A DNA stretch of 64,000 nucleotides from Clostridiales bacterium (lineage in GTDB: Bacteria; Bacillota; Clostridia; Peptostreptococcales; Anaerovoracaceae), in the NCBI GenBank assembly GCA_015058275.1, contig SVCQ01000010.1, forward strand, positions 1-64,000. The letters run 5' to 3'. Made by a program: the position numbers and the translations under genes. Under the pieces are notes generated by a model. The model was not told the origin of the DNA. It saw only the letters and a list, made by a program, of their open reading frames with translations, and searched no databases. Below, in pieces: positions 42,312 through 50,588 of this stretch. Each line of letters opens with the position of its first letter. Positions within the stretch are counted from its first letter, which is position 1.

Positions 42312-42722
42312 ATGAGCGAGAGAGCCGAGATGGCTGTAGCAAAGCACAGAAACGGATATAACTGCTGCCAGGCGGTGGCCTGCGTATTTGCCGATGAGGT
42401 CGGGATAGACGAATCGCTGCTGTATAAGATGGGAGAAGGCTTCGGAGGCGGCATGGGCACCGCGCAGGGAGTATGCGGTGCCATAAGCGGAGCGGCCATG
42501 ATCGCGGGCCTTGTATACAGTGACGGTAATATCGAGCATGCCGGACAGACCAAGGCCAGGACCACAAGGGCGGCCGGCATCATGCAGAAGAAATTCATCG
42601 AGAGGGCAAAGAGACTAATATGCAGGGACATCAAGACAGGCAATGAGGGTAAGGCCTTCACTTCCTGTGCCGACTGCATCAGGATAGCCACGGAGATAGT
42701 CGAGGAAGAACTCGGACTGTGA
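42312..42722 (+). CDS. C_GCAxxG_C_C family redox protein
   Basis: A 136-residue helical protein. The family's conserved cysteines occur in YNCCQAVACVF, QGVCGAISGAAMIAGLVY (the CGAxxG core), KRLICRDIK and FTSCADCIRIA. The family is widespread in anaerobes and thought to bind a metal or act in redox chemistry. No biochemical role is settled. AAGGGAG precedes the ATG. The stop overlaps the start of the RarD-like gene. Confidence 0.9.
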   Translation: MSERAEMAVAKHRNGYNCCQAVACVFADEVGIDESLLYKMGEGFGGGMGTAQGVCGAISGAAMIAGLVYSDGNIEHAGQTKARTTRAAGIMQKKFIERAKRLICRDIKTGNEGKAFTSCADCIRIATEIVEEELGL

Positions 42723-43636
42723 TGCAGGACAAATCTTACAGCGATTACAGGACAGGTATAATATGCGTGATCGGCTGCCAGCTGTTCTGGGGCGTCTGCC
42801 CTATATACTGGCAGGCCCTAGATCCGATACCGTCATGGATCATCATCCTGTACAGGATACTGACCATGTTCGTCTATTCGTATATAGCCGCACGCACGAG
42901 ATTCAGCCGCGAAGAGATATGGGGCCCTCTAAAGGACCGCAGCGTGAGGCTCAAGTACTTCACGGCGGGCCTTATACTGACGGTCAACTGGAGCATATAC
43001 ATCTGGGCCATGACATCCGAGAGGGTGATACAGGCCTCCATCGGATATTACATAGAGCCGCTGGTCATATGCGCAGTGGGCATAGCAGTCTTCGATGAGA
43101 AGCTCACGAAATACAATCTGACAGCCATGCTGTTTGCGCTGGTCGCGATAATCCTCATAATCGCGCACTACAGGCAGATACCGGGCGTGGCTCTCGGGCT
43201 TGCCGCCACATGGGCGGCGTACTCGGCCATCAAAAAGACATCGGACCTGCCGGTGCTTCTGACAATGGTGTACGAGACGATGATATACGCGGGCATCTCG
43301 CTTATCGCGATACTGTACATAGAGACACACGGGATAGGTGCAATCAGCATGGGAGTGCCGGGCAAATATGCGATGATGTTCCTGAGCGGACTCATCACGC
43401 TGATACCGGTAGGGCTCTTCAGCGTGTCGGCCAAAAAGGTATCGCTTCTGGTCATCGGGCTTGCCCAGTACATAAGCCCGACCATGTCGCTGCTCCTTGG
43501 CATATTCCTGTTCAAAGAGCCGACCGACAGGGTGCAGCTCATTGCGTTCCTTATAATATGGATCGGACTTGCGATATTCACCTGGGGTGAGATCAAAAAT
43601 AACAAAGAGCGAAGCCGCGGGCAGGCGGTCGGATAA
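42722..43636 (+). CDS. RarD/EamA-type permease
   Basis: A 304-residue membrane protein with ten helices of the drug/metabolite transporter superfamily. GIICVIGCQLFWGVCPIYWQ, LILTVNWSIYIWAMTSERVIQAS and YYIEPLVICAVGIAVFDEKLT are typical of RarD. Later signature ALYSAIKK-like YSAIKKTSD and QYISPTMSLLLGIFLFKEP mark the second half. The substrate is unknown. The ATG overlaps the preceding stop (TGATG). A GTG three bases earlier is an alternative. Confidence 0.9.
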   Translation: MQDKSYSDYRTGIICVIGCQLFWGVCPIYWQALDPIPSWIIILYRILTMFVYSYIAARTRFSREEIWGPLKDRSVRLKYFTAGLILTVNWSIYIWAMTSERVIQASIGYYIEPLVICAVGIAVFDEKLTKYNLTAMLFALVAIILIIAHYRQIPGVALGLAATWAAYSAIKKTSDLPVLLTMVYETMIYAGISLIAILYIETHGIGAISMGVPGKYAMMFLSGLITLIPVGLFSVSAKKVSLLVIGLAQYISPTMSLLLGIFLFKEPTDRVQLIAFLIIWIGLAIFTWGEIKNNKERSRGQAVG

Positions 43637-43650
43637 TCAAAGGCAAATGA

Positions 43651-43686
43651 AGAGGGACTTCTCAGATCAGTGAGAAGTCCCTTTGA
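43651..43686. terminator. bidirectional terminator between convergent genes
   Basis: GGGACTTCTC (43654-43663) pairs perfectly with GAGAAGTCCC (43672-43681) and is followed by TTTGATATTT. It separates the permease gene from the convergent aldolase-like gene. Confidence 0.88.
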
Positions 43687-43696
43687 TATTTATGAC

Positions 43697-44905
43697 TTAG
43701 TTCAGTTCTTCGTCTCCGACAACGACGGGTGCGTCAAAGCCCAGGATATTGCGGGCTTTCATCTCGACCGCCTCAGCGATGGCGAATACCACGTCGAGGG
43801 AAGGGCCGTAGAAGACTCCGCCGTGATGCGGGATGATGCATGCGTGAGTCTGCCTGAGCGTCGCTACGACGGCCTTGGCCAGGGCTTCGGAGCCAGGCTC
43901 CGCATAGGCAGTGGTTCTTACATCTCCGATCAGTTCCTGGAGGTCGCCTCCGCCGAGCCTGAAACCTGCCTCGCAGGCGGCGAACACGCTGATGCCGTTG
44001 GAACGGGTGTGGATTATGGCTCCGCAGTCCGGAAGCTCGGCGTAGGCCAGGGCGTGCATGCGGTACTCGCTTGAAGGCATGCGCTGACTGCCGTAATCGA
44101 GAGTGTGTATGTTGACCTTGACTATATCCTCGACCGAGATCTCAAAGTAGTCGATCGAAGAAGGGGTGATGAGCATCTCGTCATCATTGAGCCTGACCGA
44201 GAGGTTGCCCCATGAGCCGTATGAGAGGTCGCGTCTCACAAGATCCTTGCCGAAATCCACGAGCTGTGCCCTGAGACGGAATTCATCCTCATCGGAGCCG
44301 ATGTATCCGATGTGAGGAGTCTCGTTGCGCCTGGTGTAGTCATTGATGAAGCTCTTTCGGAGTGAATCTGCGAACGGTCTGCTGAGAGGGACGGCCCCGC
44401 CGATCAGCTTGCCGTGGTTTTCGGCCTCGCAGGCCTTCTCCACGATCTGTATGCCGGCAACGGCTTTTTTGGCATTGGAACAGGCGGCAATGGCGCCCAC
44501 GCCTTTGATGAGGCAGACGTCCGAATCCCTGAGACCCTTAAGCAAAGAGGCAGGGGATGAGTCAGCCACGACGGCGAGCTCTGAGCCTGTCAGCCTTGCC
44601 AGATCCTCGAGCGAGACCCTGATGGAGGATGCCGATTCGGATGCCTTGACGGTGTCCGCAGAGCAGCCGAAGATTATCACATTGACCTCAGGCTTGTTCC
44701 TGAAGAGGTTGGCCAGATCGCCCGTTGTGATGTCGCAGAGCTCGAAATCCCCGGGAACTATGCCGGAAAGCAGTTTGTTGCCGCCGGTGCTCATGTAGAA
44801 ATCCTTGTCCACGCGGACAGAGATCTGTCCGTACATTTTTTTGAACCTGCCGTGGAAGCCTTTGACGGCGTTCATCAGCAGTTCTTCTGCTTTGTCTCTG
44901 TCCAT
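43697..44905 (-). CDS. tandem class II aldolase/adducin-like protein
   Basis: A 402-residue protein made of two related halves. The second half (about 215-402) is a recognisable class II aldolase/adducin fold: YGSWGNLSVRLNDDEMLITP, SEYRMHALAYAELPDCGAII, HTRSNGISVFA, and IIPHHGGVFYGPSLD. The normal HTH metal pair reads HTR, so one zinc ligand is replaced, while the third His and the catalytic-region Glu remain. The first half (YGQISVRVDKDFYMSTGG, CLIKGVGAIAACSNAKKAV) has the same strand order with no His ligands. Activity is therefore uncertain. It could be a degenerate enzyme or a binding protein. Confidence 0.78.
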   Translation of the reverse strand: MDRDKAEELLMNAVKGFHGRFKKMYGQISVRVDKDFYMSTGGNKLLSGIVPGDFELCDITTGDLANLFRNKPEVNVIIFGCSADTVKASESASSIRVSLEDLARLTGSELAVVADSSPASLLKGLRDSDVCLIKGVGAIAACSNAKKAVAGIQIVEKACEAENHGKLIGGAVPLSRPFADSLRKSFINDYTRRNETPHIGYIGSDEDEFRLRAQLVDFGKDLVRRDLSYGSWGNLSVRLNDDEMLITPSSIDYFEISVEDIVKVNIHTLDYGSQRMPSSEYRMHALAYAELPDCGAIIHTRSNGISVFAACEAGFRLGGGDLQELIGDVRTTAYAEPGSEALAKAVVATLRQTHACIIPHHGGVFYGPSLDVVFAIAEAVEMKARNILGFDAPVVVGDEELN

Positions 44906-44932
44906 ACGGTGTCTCCTGAATAGTTGAAATAA

Positions 44933-44959
44933 TAAGCGAAGTATAATCTACTTCGCTTA
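44933..44959 (-). terminator. terminator of the GT4 glycosyltransferase gene
   Basis: TAAGCGAAGTA pairs perfectly with TACTTCGCTTA around a five-base loop, and on the minus strand it is followed by TTATTTC. It ends the gene at 45009-46274 and precedes the aldolase-like gene. Confidence 0.85.
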
Positions 44960-45008
44960 ACAGATAGTACCATATGGAATGCTTTTAATCGTGTTAGATA
45001 TATAAACG

Positions 45009-46274
45009 TTAAAGAGAAAAATTGAGTATGCGTCCTGCCACCGAATCCCAGGTGATCGAGGAGGTGTCGGGGAGGACGGAAGAGGCTCTGCCGGAGCTTA
45101 TATCAGCTATCGCCTGAGCTATCGATGATGCGAGATCATCCGTGAAATCTGCGCGCCCTTTTGGGGTCGGCTCGTCTATGCCCGCCATCTCAGGCACAGG
45201 CACATATCTGACATTTGAAGAGCTGACATTGGAGTCTATCCACTCCCTTACTCCCGGCAGATCGGTGCTTACAGGAACTGCGCCCGAGGCCATGGCCTCT
45301 ATGAGCACAAGGGGCAGGCCTTCAAAGTATGAAGGCAGTATGAATATGTCGCTTGATCTCAGGACATCAGCCAGCGCGGCCTGAGGTATCTGTCCGAGGT
45401 AATCGATGTACGGCGGAAGCGAGTCCAGCCTGCTTTTGAGGGCATCGTCCTGACAGCCTCCCGCCATGGTGAGAGTGAACTCGGGCACTGACGGATCCTG
45501 TTCCAGCCTCTCAAGAGCCGCGAACATCTCGGGAACCCCCTTGGGGCGGCTTATCTTGCCGGCGTAGCAGAGGCGCACAGGCTCTCCCGCATGGTATGGG
45601 ATACGGTCTGCGGTGTTGAATAAAGCGCTGTTGTATCCGCTGCCCAGTACCCTGACATGATCACTGTCCATGCCGAATATGTCCCGTATGCGCTTCTCCT
45701 GGTCCGCGTGGAGGGCAAGAGCCATGTCGAGGCCTGCTATGTAAGGCCTGACCGTTTCCGCGAGCTCAGGGCAGTTGACCATCTGGCGGAGGTCTGTGCC
45801 GTGGGATATGCCGAAGATCTTTCTGTCAGGAAAGTGCTTTCTGACTATCGCCGTCAGCAGGAAGAGGTGGTGGCATATGATGAGATCGGGATCAAGATCG
45901 CTGACCGCACGCGTGAGAGCAGCTGTGAAAGCTTCTTCGAATGCGCTGATCATGGCCGGAGTCAGGTCGCGGTAACGCGTCGACTCATAAGGCATGATGT
46001 CGGACATTCCGACTACCGGGAATGGCAGCGCTTTAATGACAGAAGGGGATGCCTTGCACGGAGCAGACAAAAGATCAGGCGACTTACCGCTTCTTTCAAA
46101 TAAGACCGGATAGCAGCTCACTCCCGCGGGGAATGAGACCTCGTCATCCGGATAGATGCCGCACACGACGGCCTGTCTGTGTCCGGAGCGGTCAAATGAT
46201 CTGACCAGCTCCGTGAGGTATGTGCCGCTTCCGGTGGAATGCGGCTTTTGTGCTGTAATACTCAGTATCTTCAT
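45009..46274 (-). CDS. GT4-family glycosyltransferase
   Basis: A 421-residue GT-B glycosyltransferase. The N-terminus ITAQKPHSTGSGTYLTELV is a typical acceptor-domain glycine loop. The middle has LIICHHLFLLTAIV and IFGISHGTDLRQMV. The donor domain shows RLCYAGKISRPKGVPEMFAAL and the E-x7-E region FILPSYFEGLPLVLIEAMASG. This last motif is fully intact, so the protein is likely catalytically active. It is cytoplasmic or peripheral to the membrane. The acceptor is unknown. It is transcribed alone. The 5' end lies about 60 bases from the divergent 46334 promoter. Confidence 0.92.
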   Translation of the reverse strand: MKILSITAQKPHSTGSGTYLTELVRSFDRSGHRQAVVCGIYPDDEVSFPAGVSCYPVLFERSGKSPDLLSAPCKASPSVIKALPFPVVGMSDIMPYESTRYRDLTPAMISAFEEAFTAALTRAVSDLDPDLIICHHLFLLTAIVRKHFPDRKIFGISHGTDLRQMVNCPELAETVRPYIAGLDMALALHADQEKRIRDIFGMDSDHVRVLGSGYNSALFNTADRIPYHAGEPVRLCYAGKISRPKGVPEMFAALERLEQDPSVPEFTLTMAGGCQDDALKSRLDSLPPYIDYLGQIPQAALADVLRSSDIFILPSYFEGLPLVLIEAMASGAVPVSTDLPGVREWIDSNVSSSNVRYVPVPEMAGIDEPTPKGRADFTDDLASSIAQAIADISSGRASSVLPDTSSITWDSVAGRILNFSL

Positions 46275-46333
46275 GTGAGAATGATATCATCTTTGCGGCG
46301 CCTGAGGGAGCCTGAGACGATTAATTATTTTTA

Positions 46334-46363
46334 TTGAAATATCGTCAGCTCTCAGTATATAAT
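46334..46363 (+). promoter_or_regulatory. sigma-70-type promoter for the oxidoreductase operon
   Basis: TTGAAA (46334-46339) and TATAAT (46358-46363) are separated by 18 bases. Transcription should start near 46370, just before the GGAGG of the leader ORF. Confidence 0.75.
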
Positions 46364-46387
46364 ACTTGCGTTGGAGGTGAACTATAC

Positions 46388-46423
46388 ATGCTCACTTTCG
46401 GCGCGATAAATTCACTGGGATAA
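46388..46423 (+). CDS. possible 11-residue leader peptide
   Basis: ATG CTC ACT TTC GGC GCG ATA AAT TCA CTG GGA TAA encodes MLTFGAINSLG. TTGGAGGTG lies ten bases upstream, and the ORF ends six bases before a strong hairpin, so its position is that of a leader peptide. No amino acid is over-represented, so which signal it would sense is unclear. It may be a chance ORF. Confidence 0.45.
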   Translation: MLTFGAINSLG

Positions 46424-46428
46424 TATCG

Positions 46429-46464
46429 AACAGCCGGATCCGAGATATTGGATGCGGCTGTTTT
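46429..46464 (+). terminator. terminator/attenuator hairpin before the oxidoreductase operon
   Basis: AACAGCCG plus ATCC pairs with GGAT plus CGGCTGTT (one mismatch) around GAGATATT, followed by TTTTAAG. It lies between the leader ORF and the ATPase start and could attenuate read-through or end a short RNA from the upstream promoter. Confidence 0.65.
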
Positions 46465-46482
46465 AAGTAACAAGAGGTACAG

Positions 46483-47184
46483 ATGGGGCTTTTTTACGAG
46501 GCTGACAAGACATTCGAAGACCTGATGAACGAAAAAAAGAACTTCGTCTTCATCGGTGAGGCGGGTTCCGGCAAGAGCGAGATCGTGCTCAACGTCGCGC
46601 TCAGGCTTGCCGAGGCCACTGGCAGACCGGTCGATCTCTTCGACCTCGACCAGACCAAGCCTCTCTACAGGTCAAGAGACATGAAGGATGAGTTCGCAAA
46701 GCGGGGCGTCACCATACACTACCAGGATCAGTACCTCGATGCGCCTGTCATGGTCGGAGGAGTGAGGGTGTCGCTCGTCTCGGATCATTACACTCTGCTT
46801 GACATAGGCGGAGGTCATCAGGCTGCCAAGTTCGCGGGCGCCTATGCGGACCTTCTGTCAAAGGATGATTCGGTGCCTGTCTACATTATCAATCCGTACA
46901 GGCCGTGGACCAGGAGCGTCGATGCCATCGACGGTACCATGCGCCACATACTCGGATCGATGAGACTCGATCACATATACATGCTCGGCAATCCGAATCT
47001 CGGATACACCACCACAGTTAATGAATTCATGGATGGTCTAAAAAAGATCGACAAGCTGCTTGACGGCTTTACTGTCGTAAACAGCGCGTGCGTCAGAAGG
47101 GATATCTTCGACGAGGCGCAGGCAATGACTGACAAGGCACTTGTGCCTATCGATCTGTTCCTGACGTATTCGTGGGTTGATTAA
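46483..47184 (+). CDS. P-loop ATPase of the 2-oxoacid oxidoreductase operon
   Basis: A 233-residue nucleotide-binding protein with Walker A GEAGSGKS (25-32), a DLFDLDQTKPLYRSRDM segment, and LLDIGGGHQAA near the Walker B position. It resembles SIMIBI-class P-loop ATPases (CobQ/MinD-like) often found next to ketoacid oxidoreductase genes in Firmicutes. It might aid cofactor or iron-sulfur assembly of the neighbouring enzyme (inference). It is soluble, with no membrane-targeting helix. An AAGAGG ribosome site precedes the ATG. The ferredoxin gene starts 33 bases later. Confidence 0.75.
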   Translation: MGLFYEADKTFEDLMNEKKNFVFIGEAGSGKSEIVLNVALRLAEATGRPVDLFDLDQTKPLYRSRDMKDEFAKRGVTIHYQDQYLDAPVMVGGVRVSLVSDHYTLLDIGGGHQAAKFAGAYADLLSKDDSVPVYIINPYRPWTRSVDAIDGTMRHILGSMRLDHIYMLGNPNLGYTTTVNEFMDGLKKIDKLLDGFTVVNSACVRRDIFDEAQAMTDKALVPIDLFLTYSWVD

Positions 47185-47217
47185 ATAGATATTGCTTATT
47201 TCTAAGGAGGGAACTAA

Positions 47218-47421
47218 ATGGCAAGAATCGAAATAACGACCGAAGCCTGCAAATCATGCTCCTACTGCGTGATCTCATGCCCTAAGAAGTGCATAGAGAT
47301 CGGCGGTGACGTTAACTCCAAGGGATATCTCTACGCTGTTTCGGCAAGGCCTGAGGACTGCATCGGATGTGCGATGTGCGCTCAGATCTGCCCTGAGTCG
47401 GCGATCGAGGTATGGAGATAG
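47218..47421 (+). CDS. 2-oxoacid:ferredoxin oxidoreductase delta (ferredoxin) subunit
   Basis: A 67-residue protein with two [4Fe-4S] binding motifs, CKSCSYCVISCPKKC and CIGCAMCAQICPES. It is the electron-accepting subunit of the enzyme encoded by the next three genes. AAGGAGGG lies upstream. The order ferredoxin-alpha-beta-gamma is common for VOR/KOR enzymes of Clostridia. Confidence 0.93.
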   Translation: MARIEITTEACKSCSYCVISCPKKCIEIGGDVNSKGYLYAVSARPEDCIGCAMCAQICPESAIEVWR

Positions 47422-47435
47422 GAAAGGAGACTTAA

Positions 47436-48515
47436 ATGGCAGATCGTGTATTTATGAAAGGCACCGAGGCGATCGCCGAGGCAGCCGTAAGAGCAGGATG
47501 CCGCTTCTTTGCAGGCTATCCTATCACACCGCAGAACGAGATCCCTGAGTACATGGCAAGGAGACTGCCTGAGGTAGGCGGCCACTTCGTACAGGGCGAG
47601 AGCGAGGTAGCTTCCGTCAACATGCTGTACGGTGCTGCTTCGACAGGCATCAGAGCCATGAGCTCGTCGAGTTCATGCGGCATCTCGCTGTACAGCGAGG
47701 GAGTTTCCTACTGCGCATCGGCCCGTATCCCTATGGTATACGTCAATGTACAGAGAGGAGGCCCTGGTATCGGAGCCATCCAGCCGGCACAGCAGGACTA
47801 TATGCAGGCCACAAAGGCCTCCGGCAACGGCGGATTCAGGATGATCGTACTCGCACCGGATTCGGTACAGGAGTGCGTAGACATGGTCTATGAGGCGTTC
47901 GACCTCGCAGAGAGAGACCAGAACCCTGTGCTCGTCCTCACAGACGGCGTTATGGGCACCATGATGGAGCCTGTCGTACTGCCGCCGATGAAGAGCGATG
48001 ATGAGCTCGCCAAGTGCAGAGAGAAGTTCCTGCCTAGAGCTATCATAGGACACCCACTCGGACAGCAGGCCTTCTGCAGACCGGGCTCGGTAGGTGACGG
48101 CCAGGAGCAGGAGAACATCAAGGCTGCTGCTATGTACGAGACATGGGACAAGGACATAAGAGTTGAGGAGTACATGATGGACGATGCTGAGATCGTGTTC
48201 GCCGCTTACGGCATCAGCGCACGTATCTCAAGAGCAGTCATCAGACAGCTCCGCGAGAAGGGCGTTAAGGCCGGCATGATCAGACCGATCACAGTCTCGC
48301 CGTTCCCATACGACGCATTCAAGAACCTTGACTTCGACAGAGTCAAGGGCATCATCGACGTAGAGATGTCGATCCCGGCTCAGATGAGATGGGATATCGA
48401 TTATGCGGTACAGGGCAGATGCCCGGTCCACGAGGTACTGAGATCCGGTGGACAGCTTCTTACCAACGACCAGGTAATGAAGGGCGCAGAAGAATTCATT
48501 AAGGAGGTGCTGTAA
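47436..48515 (+). CDS. vorB: 2-oxoacid:ferredoxin oxidoreductase alpha subunit
   Basis: A 359-residue subunit (pyruvate:ferredoxin oxidoreductase-type domain I and II). GCRFFAGYPITPQNEIPEYM, ASVNMLYGAASTGIRAMSSS, YVNVQRGGPGIGAIQPAQQD and the C-terminal GMIRPITVSPFPYDAF are typical of VorB/KorA chains. With the beta subunit it oxidises branched-chain 2-oxoacids or 2-oxoglutarate to acyl-CoA, reducing ferredoxin. The pattern best fits the 3-methyl-2-oxobutanoate enzyme, but substrate is not proven. The symbol is tentative. Confidence 0.9.
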   Translation: MADRVFMKGTEAIAEAAVRAGCRFFAGYPITPQNEIPEYMARRLPEVGGHFVQGESEVASVNMLYGAASTGIRAMSSSSSCGISLYSEGVSYCASARIPMVYVNVQRGGPGIGAIQPAQQDYMQATKASGNGGFRMIVLAPDSVQECVDMVYEAFDLAERDQNPVLVLTDGVMGTMMEPVVLPPMKSDDELAKCREKFLPRAIIGHPLGQQAFCRPGSVGDGQEQENIKAAAMYETWDKDIRVEEYMMDDAEIVFAAYGISARISRAVIRQLREKGVKAGMIRPITVSPFPYDAFKNLDFDRVKGIIDVEMSIPAQMRWDIDYAVQGRCPVHEVLRSGGQLLTNDQVMKGAEEFIKEVL

Positions 48516-49276
48516 TGGCTGAAGAAAAGAAAGTCTATACCAGGACCAAGGGAATACTCCCTGATACAGTCTCGGGATTCTGCCCGGGATGCATGCACAG
48601 CACGATCCACAAGATCATCGGCGAGGCTGCCGAGGAGCTCGGACAGCTCGATAACCTCGTAAGAGTCGAGGGTGTCGGCTGCTGCGGACTCGGACAGTTC
48701 TACGTATCCTGCGACGAGACCATCGCGGCTCACGGCAGGGCGGGCGCTGTAGCTACAGGCATCAAGAGATCGTCCCCGGGCTCCCTCGTATACACATACC
48801 AGGGCGACGGAGACCTCGCTGCCATCGGACTTGCGGAGACGCTGTCCGCCGCCAACAGAGGCGAGAACTTCACTGTTATATTCGTAAACAACGGTATCTA
48901 CGGAATGACAGGCGGACAGATGGCTCCTACGACGCTCGTAGGCATGAAGTCCACGACTACGCCGGGCGGACGTAACCCTGAGGAGCACGGATATCCGATG
49001 CACATGTCGGAAATCATCAACCAGCTGACTGCTCCTTACTACATCGAGAGAGTAAGCTGCGATACACCGCAGAACGTCATCAAGGCTCGCAACGCCATCA
49101 AAAAGGCGTTCCAGTACCAGCTCGATGGCAAGGGCTACAGCATCGTAGAGATCGTGACAAGCTGCCCGACCAACTGGGGACTCGACACACTGAAGTCGCT
49201 CGACTTCCTCAGAGAGAAGATGTTCGCTGAGTATCCTCTCGGAGTATTCAGAGACGGCGGCGAGAAGAAGCAGTAA
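48515..49276 (+). CDS. vorA: 2-oxoacid:ferredoxin oxidoreductase beta (TPP) subunit
   Basis: A 253-residue thiamine diphosphate-binding subunit. SGFCPGCMHSTIHKII, VGCCGLGQFYVSCDETIAAH, the TPP motif QGDGDLAAIGLAETLSAANR and FVNNGIYGMTGGQMAPTT are all present. The start overlaps the alpha stop (TAATG), with AAGGAGG upstream, so synthesis is coupled. It supplies the carbanion chemistry that cleaves the 2-oxoacid. The symbol is tentative. Confidence 0.93.
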   Translation: MAEEKKVYTRTKGILPDTVSGFCPGCMHSTIHKIIGEAAEELGQLDNLVRVEGVGCCGLGQFYVSCDETIAAHGRAGAVATGIKRSSPGSLVYTYQGDGDLAAIGLAETLSAANRGENFTVIFVNNGIYGMTGGQMAPTTLVGMKSTTTPGGRNPEEHGYPMHMSEIINQLTAPYYIERVSCDTPQNVIKARNAIKKAFQYQLDGKGYSIVEIVTSCPTNWGLDTLKSLDFLREKMFAEYPLGVFRDGGEKKQ

Positions 49277-49288
49277 AGGAGGCAGACC

Positions 49289-49834
49289 ATGGAAAGAAAT
49301 CTTATGATCGCCGGATTCGGCGGACAGGGAGTCATGACGATGGGCAAGCTCCTCGCTGAGGCTACATCGCAGGCTACAGACCTCAACGTCACATTCTTCC
49401 CTTCGTACGGAGCAGCCATGAGAGGCGGCACGGCCAACTGCTACGTAGTTATCTCGGACGAGCCGATCGGAGCTCCGGTCAGCTACGCGCTCGAGGACCT
49501 CGTAGTCATGAACGGACCTTCGCTTCACAAGTTCCTGCCTAACCTCAAGCCGGGCGGGACACTCTTCGTCAACAGCACGATCGTTACTGATCCGATCGAG
49601 AGAGACGACATCAAGGTCATCAAGGCTCCTGTAACTCAGATGTCCATAGACATCAACAATCCGAGGGCTCTCAACGTCATCATGCTCGGCGTTTACGTCG
49701 GAGCCACAGACGCAGTGCCTGAGGAGGTCATCATCAAGGGCATCGAGCACAAGTTCGCTGCCAAGGAAAAGCTGATCGCACCTAACGTAGAGGCGTTCAA
49801 GATGGGTCTTGAGATCGGAAGACAGCAGAAGTAA
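49289..49834 (+). CDS. 2-oxoacid:ferredoxin oxidoreductase gamma subunit
   Basis: A 181-residue subunit with the family N-terminus IAGFGGQGVMTMGKLLAEA, then FFPSYGAAMRGGTANCYVVIS and PVTQMSIDINNPRALNVIMLG. It belongs to the POR/KOR gamma domain, which helps bind CoA and complete the complex. AAAGGAGGC precedes the ATG. A strong terminator follows, ending the operon. Confidence 0.93.
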   Translation: MERNLMIAGFGGQGVMTMGKLLAEATSQATDLNVTFFPSYGAAMRGGTANCYVVISDEPIGAPVSYALEDLVVMNGPSLHKFLPNLKPGGTLFVNSTIVTDPIERDDIKVIKAPVTQMSIDINNPRALNVIMLGVYVGATDAVPEEVIIKGIEHKFAAKEKLIAPNVEAFKMGLEIGRQQK

Positions 49835-49870
49835 GCTGACTCCGGGACAGAGACGATCCGTATTTAAAAG

Positions 49871-49903
49871 AAATGAGGATGCACGCATGCGTCCTCATTT
49901 TTT
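49871..49903 (+). terminator. Rho-independent terminator of the oxidoreductase operon
   Basis: AAATGAGGA pairs with TCCTCATTT around GTGCACGCATGCG-type inner bases, followed by TTTTTTG. Strong stem with T-run. Confidence 0.9.
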
Positions 49904-49988
49904 GTGAAAAGTGCACGAAATCGGGCGGTTTAAGGGGCTATATGTGATACAATACCTGTGTATGCGCAATCTGTATTATGAGACTACG

Positions 49989-50588
49989 ATGCACAGGCAG
50001 ATAAGAGACAAGCGCGACAACCGTAAGGAGAGGATAAGAGGTGACATTGACCGCTACGGCAGGGAAGTCCTCGAGTCCGACGAGATGAAAGAAGCCTACG
50101 AGCAGACCCATCATCTCTGGTCCACGGTCGGAGAGCACACTCTCAGAGTCACACTATCGAGTGTGATGGCTTGCTATGCACTCAAAAAACTCCACATCAA
50201 GGTCAATATCCCGGCCGTTGTGGTCGGCGCGCTGTGCCATGACCTGGGCATGCTCGGGCGTGAGCATAAGTACGCCAGCGAGAAGGAAGCCCATCATGAG
50301 CATCCGGGCGAGTCTGTCAGGGTCGCAAAGGAGATCGTTGAGGATCTGCCGGCTGAGTCCGAGGAGATCATAGAGCGCCACATGTGGCCTATGGGAGGAG
50401 GCAAGGCTCCGAGCACTATAGAGGGCCTGGTGGTCTCGACGGCGGACAAATACACAGCCGTCAAGGACCTCGTAAAGGGCAGCGATGTCAAGAACACCGG
50501 AGTCAGGAATGTCGCAAACGGTCAAAAGAAATGGATACAGGAGAACCTGCGCAAAAACCAAGTCGAAAGGGGCAAAAAAGAAGAATGA
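49989..50588 (+). CDS. HD-domain phosphohydrolase
   Basis: A 199-residue protein with an HD metal-binding domain: GEHTLRVTLS (first His), LCHDLGMLGREH (His-Asp pair), HHEHPGESVRV and a final Asp in STADKYTAVKD. Members hydrolyse nucleotides or other phosphates. The substrate is unknown. A TACAAT box at 49948-49953 would place the mRNA start near 49960, so ATG 49989 is preferred over ATG 49962 and GTG 49911. The ribosome site is weak. The stop overlaps the next start (ATGA). Confidence 0.82.
   Translation: MHRQIRDKRDNRKERIRGDIDRYGREVLESDEMKEAYEQTHHLWSTVGEHTLRVTLSSVMACYALKKLHIKVNIPAVVVGALCHDLGMLGREHKYASEKEAHHEHPGESVRVAKEIVEDLPAESEEIIERHMWPMGGGKAPSTIEGLVVSTADKYTAVKDLVKGSDVKNTGVRNVANGQKKWIQENLRKNQVERGKKEE

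Noticed and set aside
48401..49888. 495-codon minus-strand open frame opposite the oxidoreductase beta and gamma genes
   Set aside because: Antisense shadow caused by high G+C and codon bias. It has Leu/Arg/Ser-rich, non-domain sequence.
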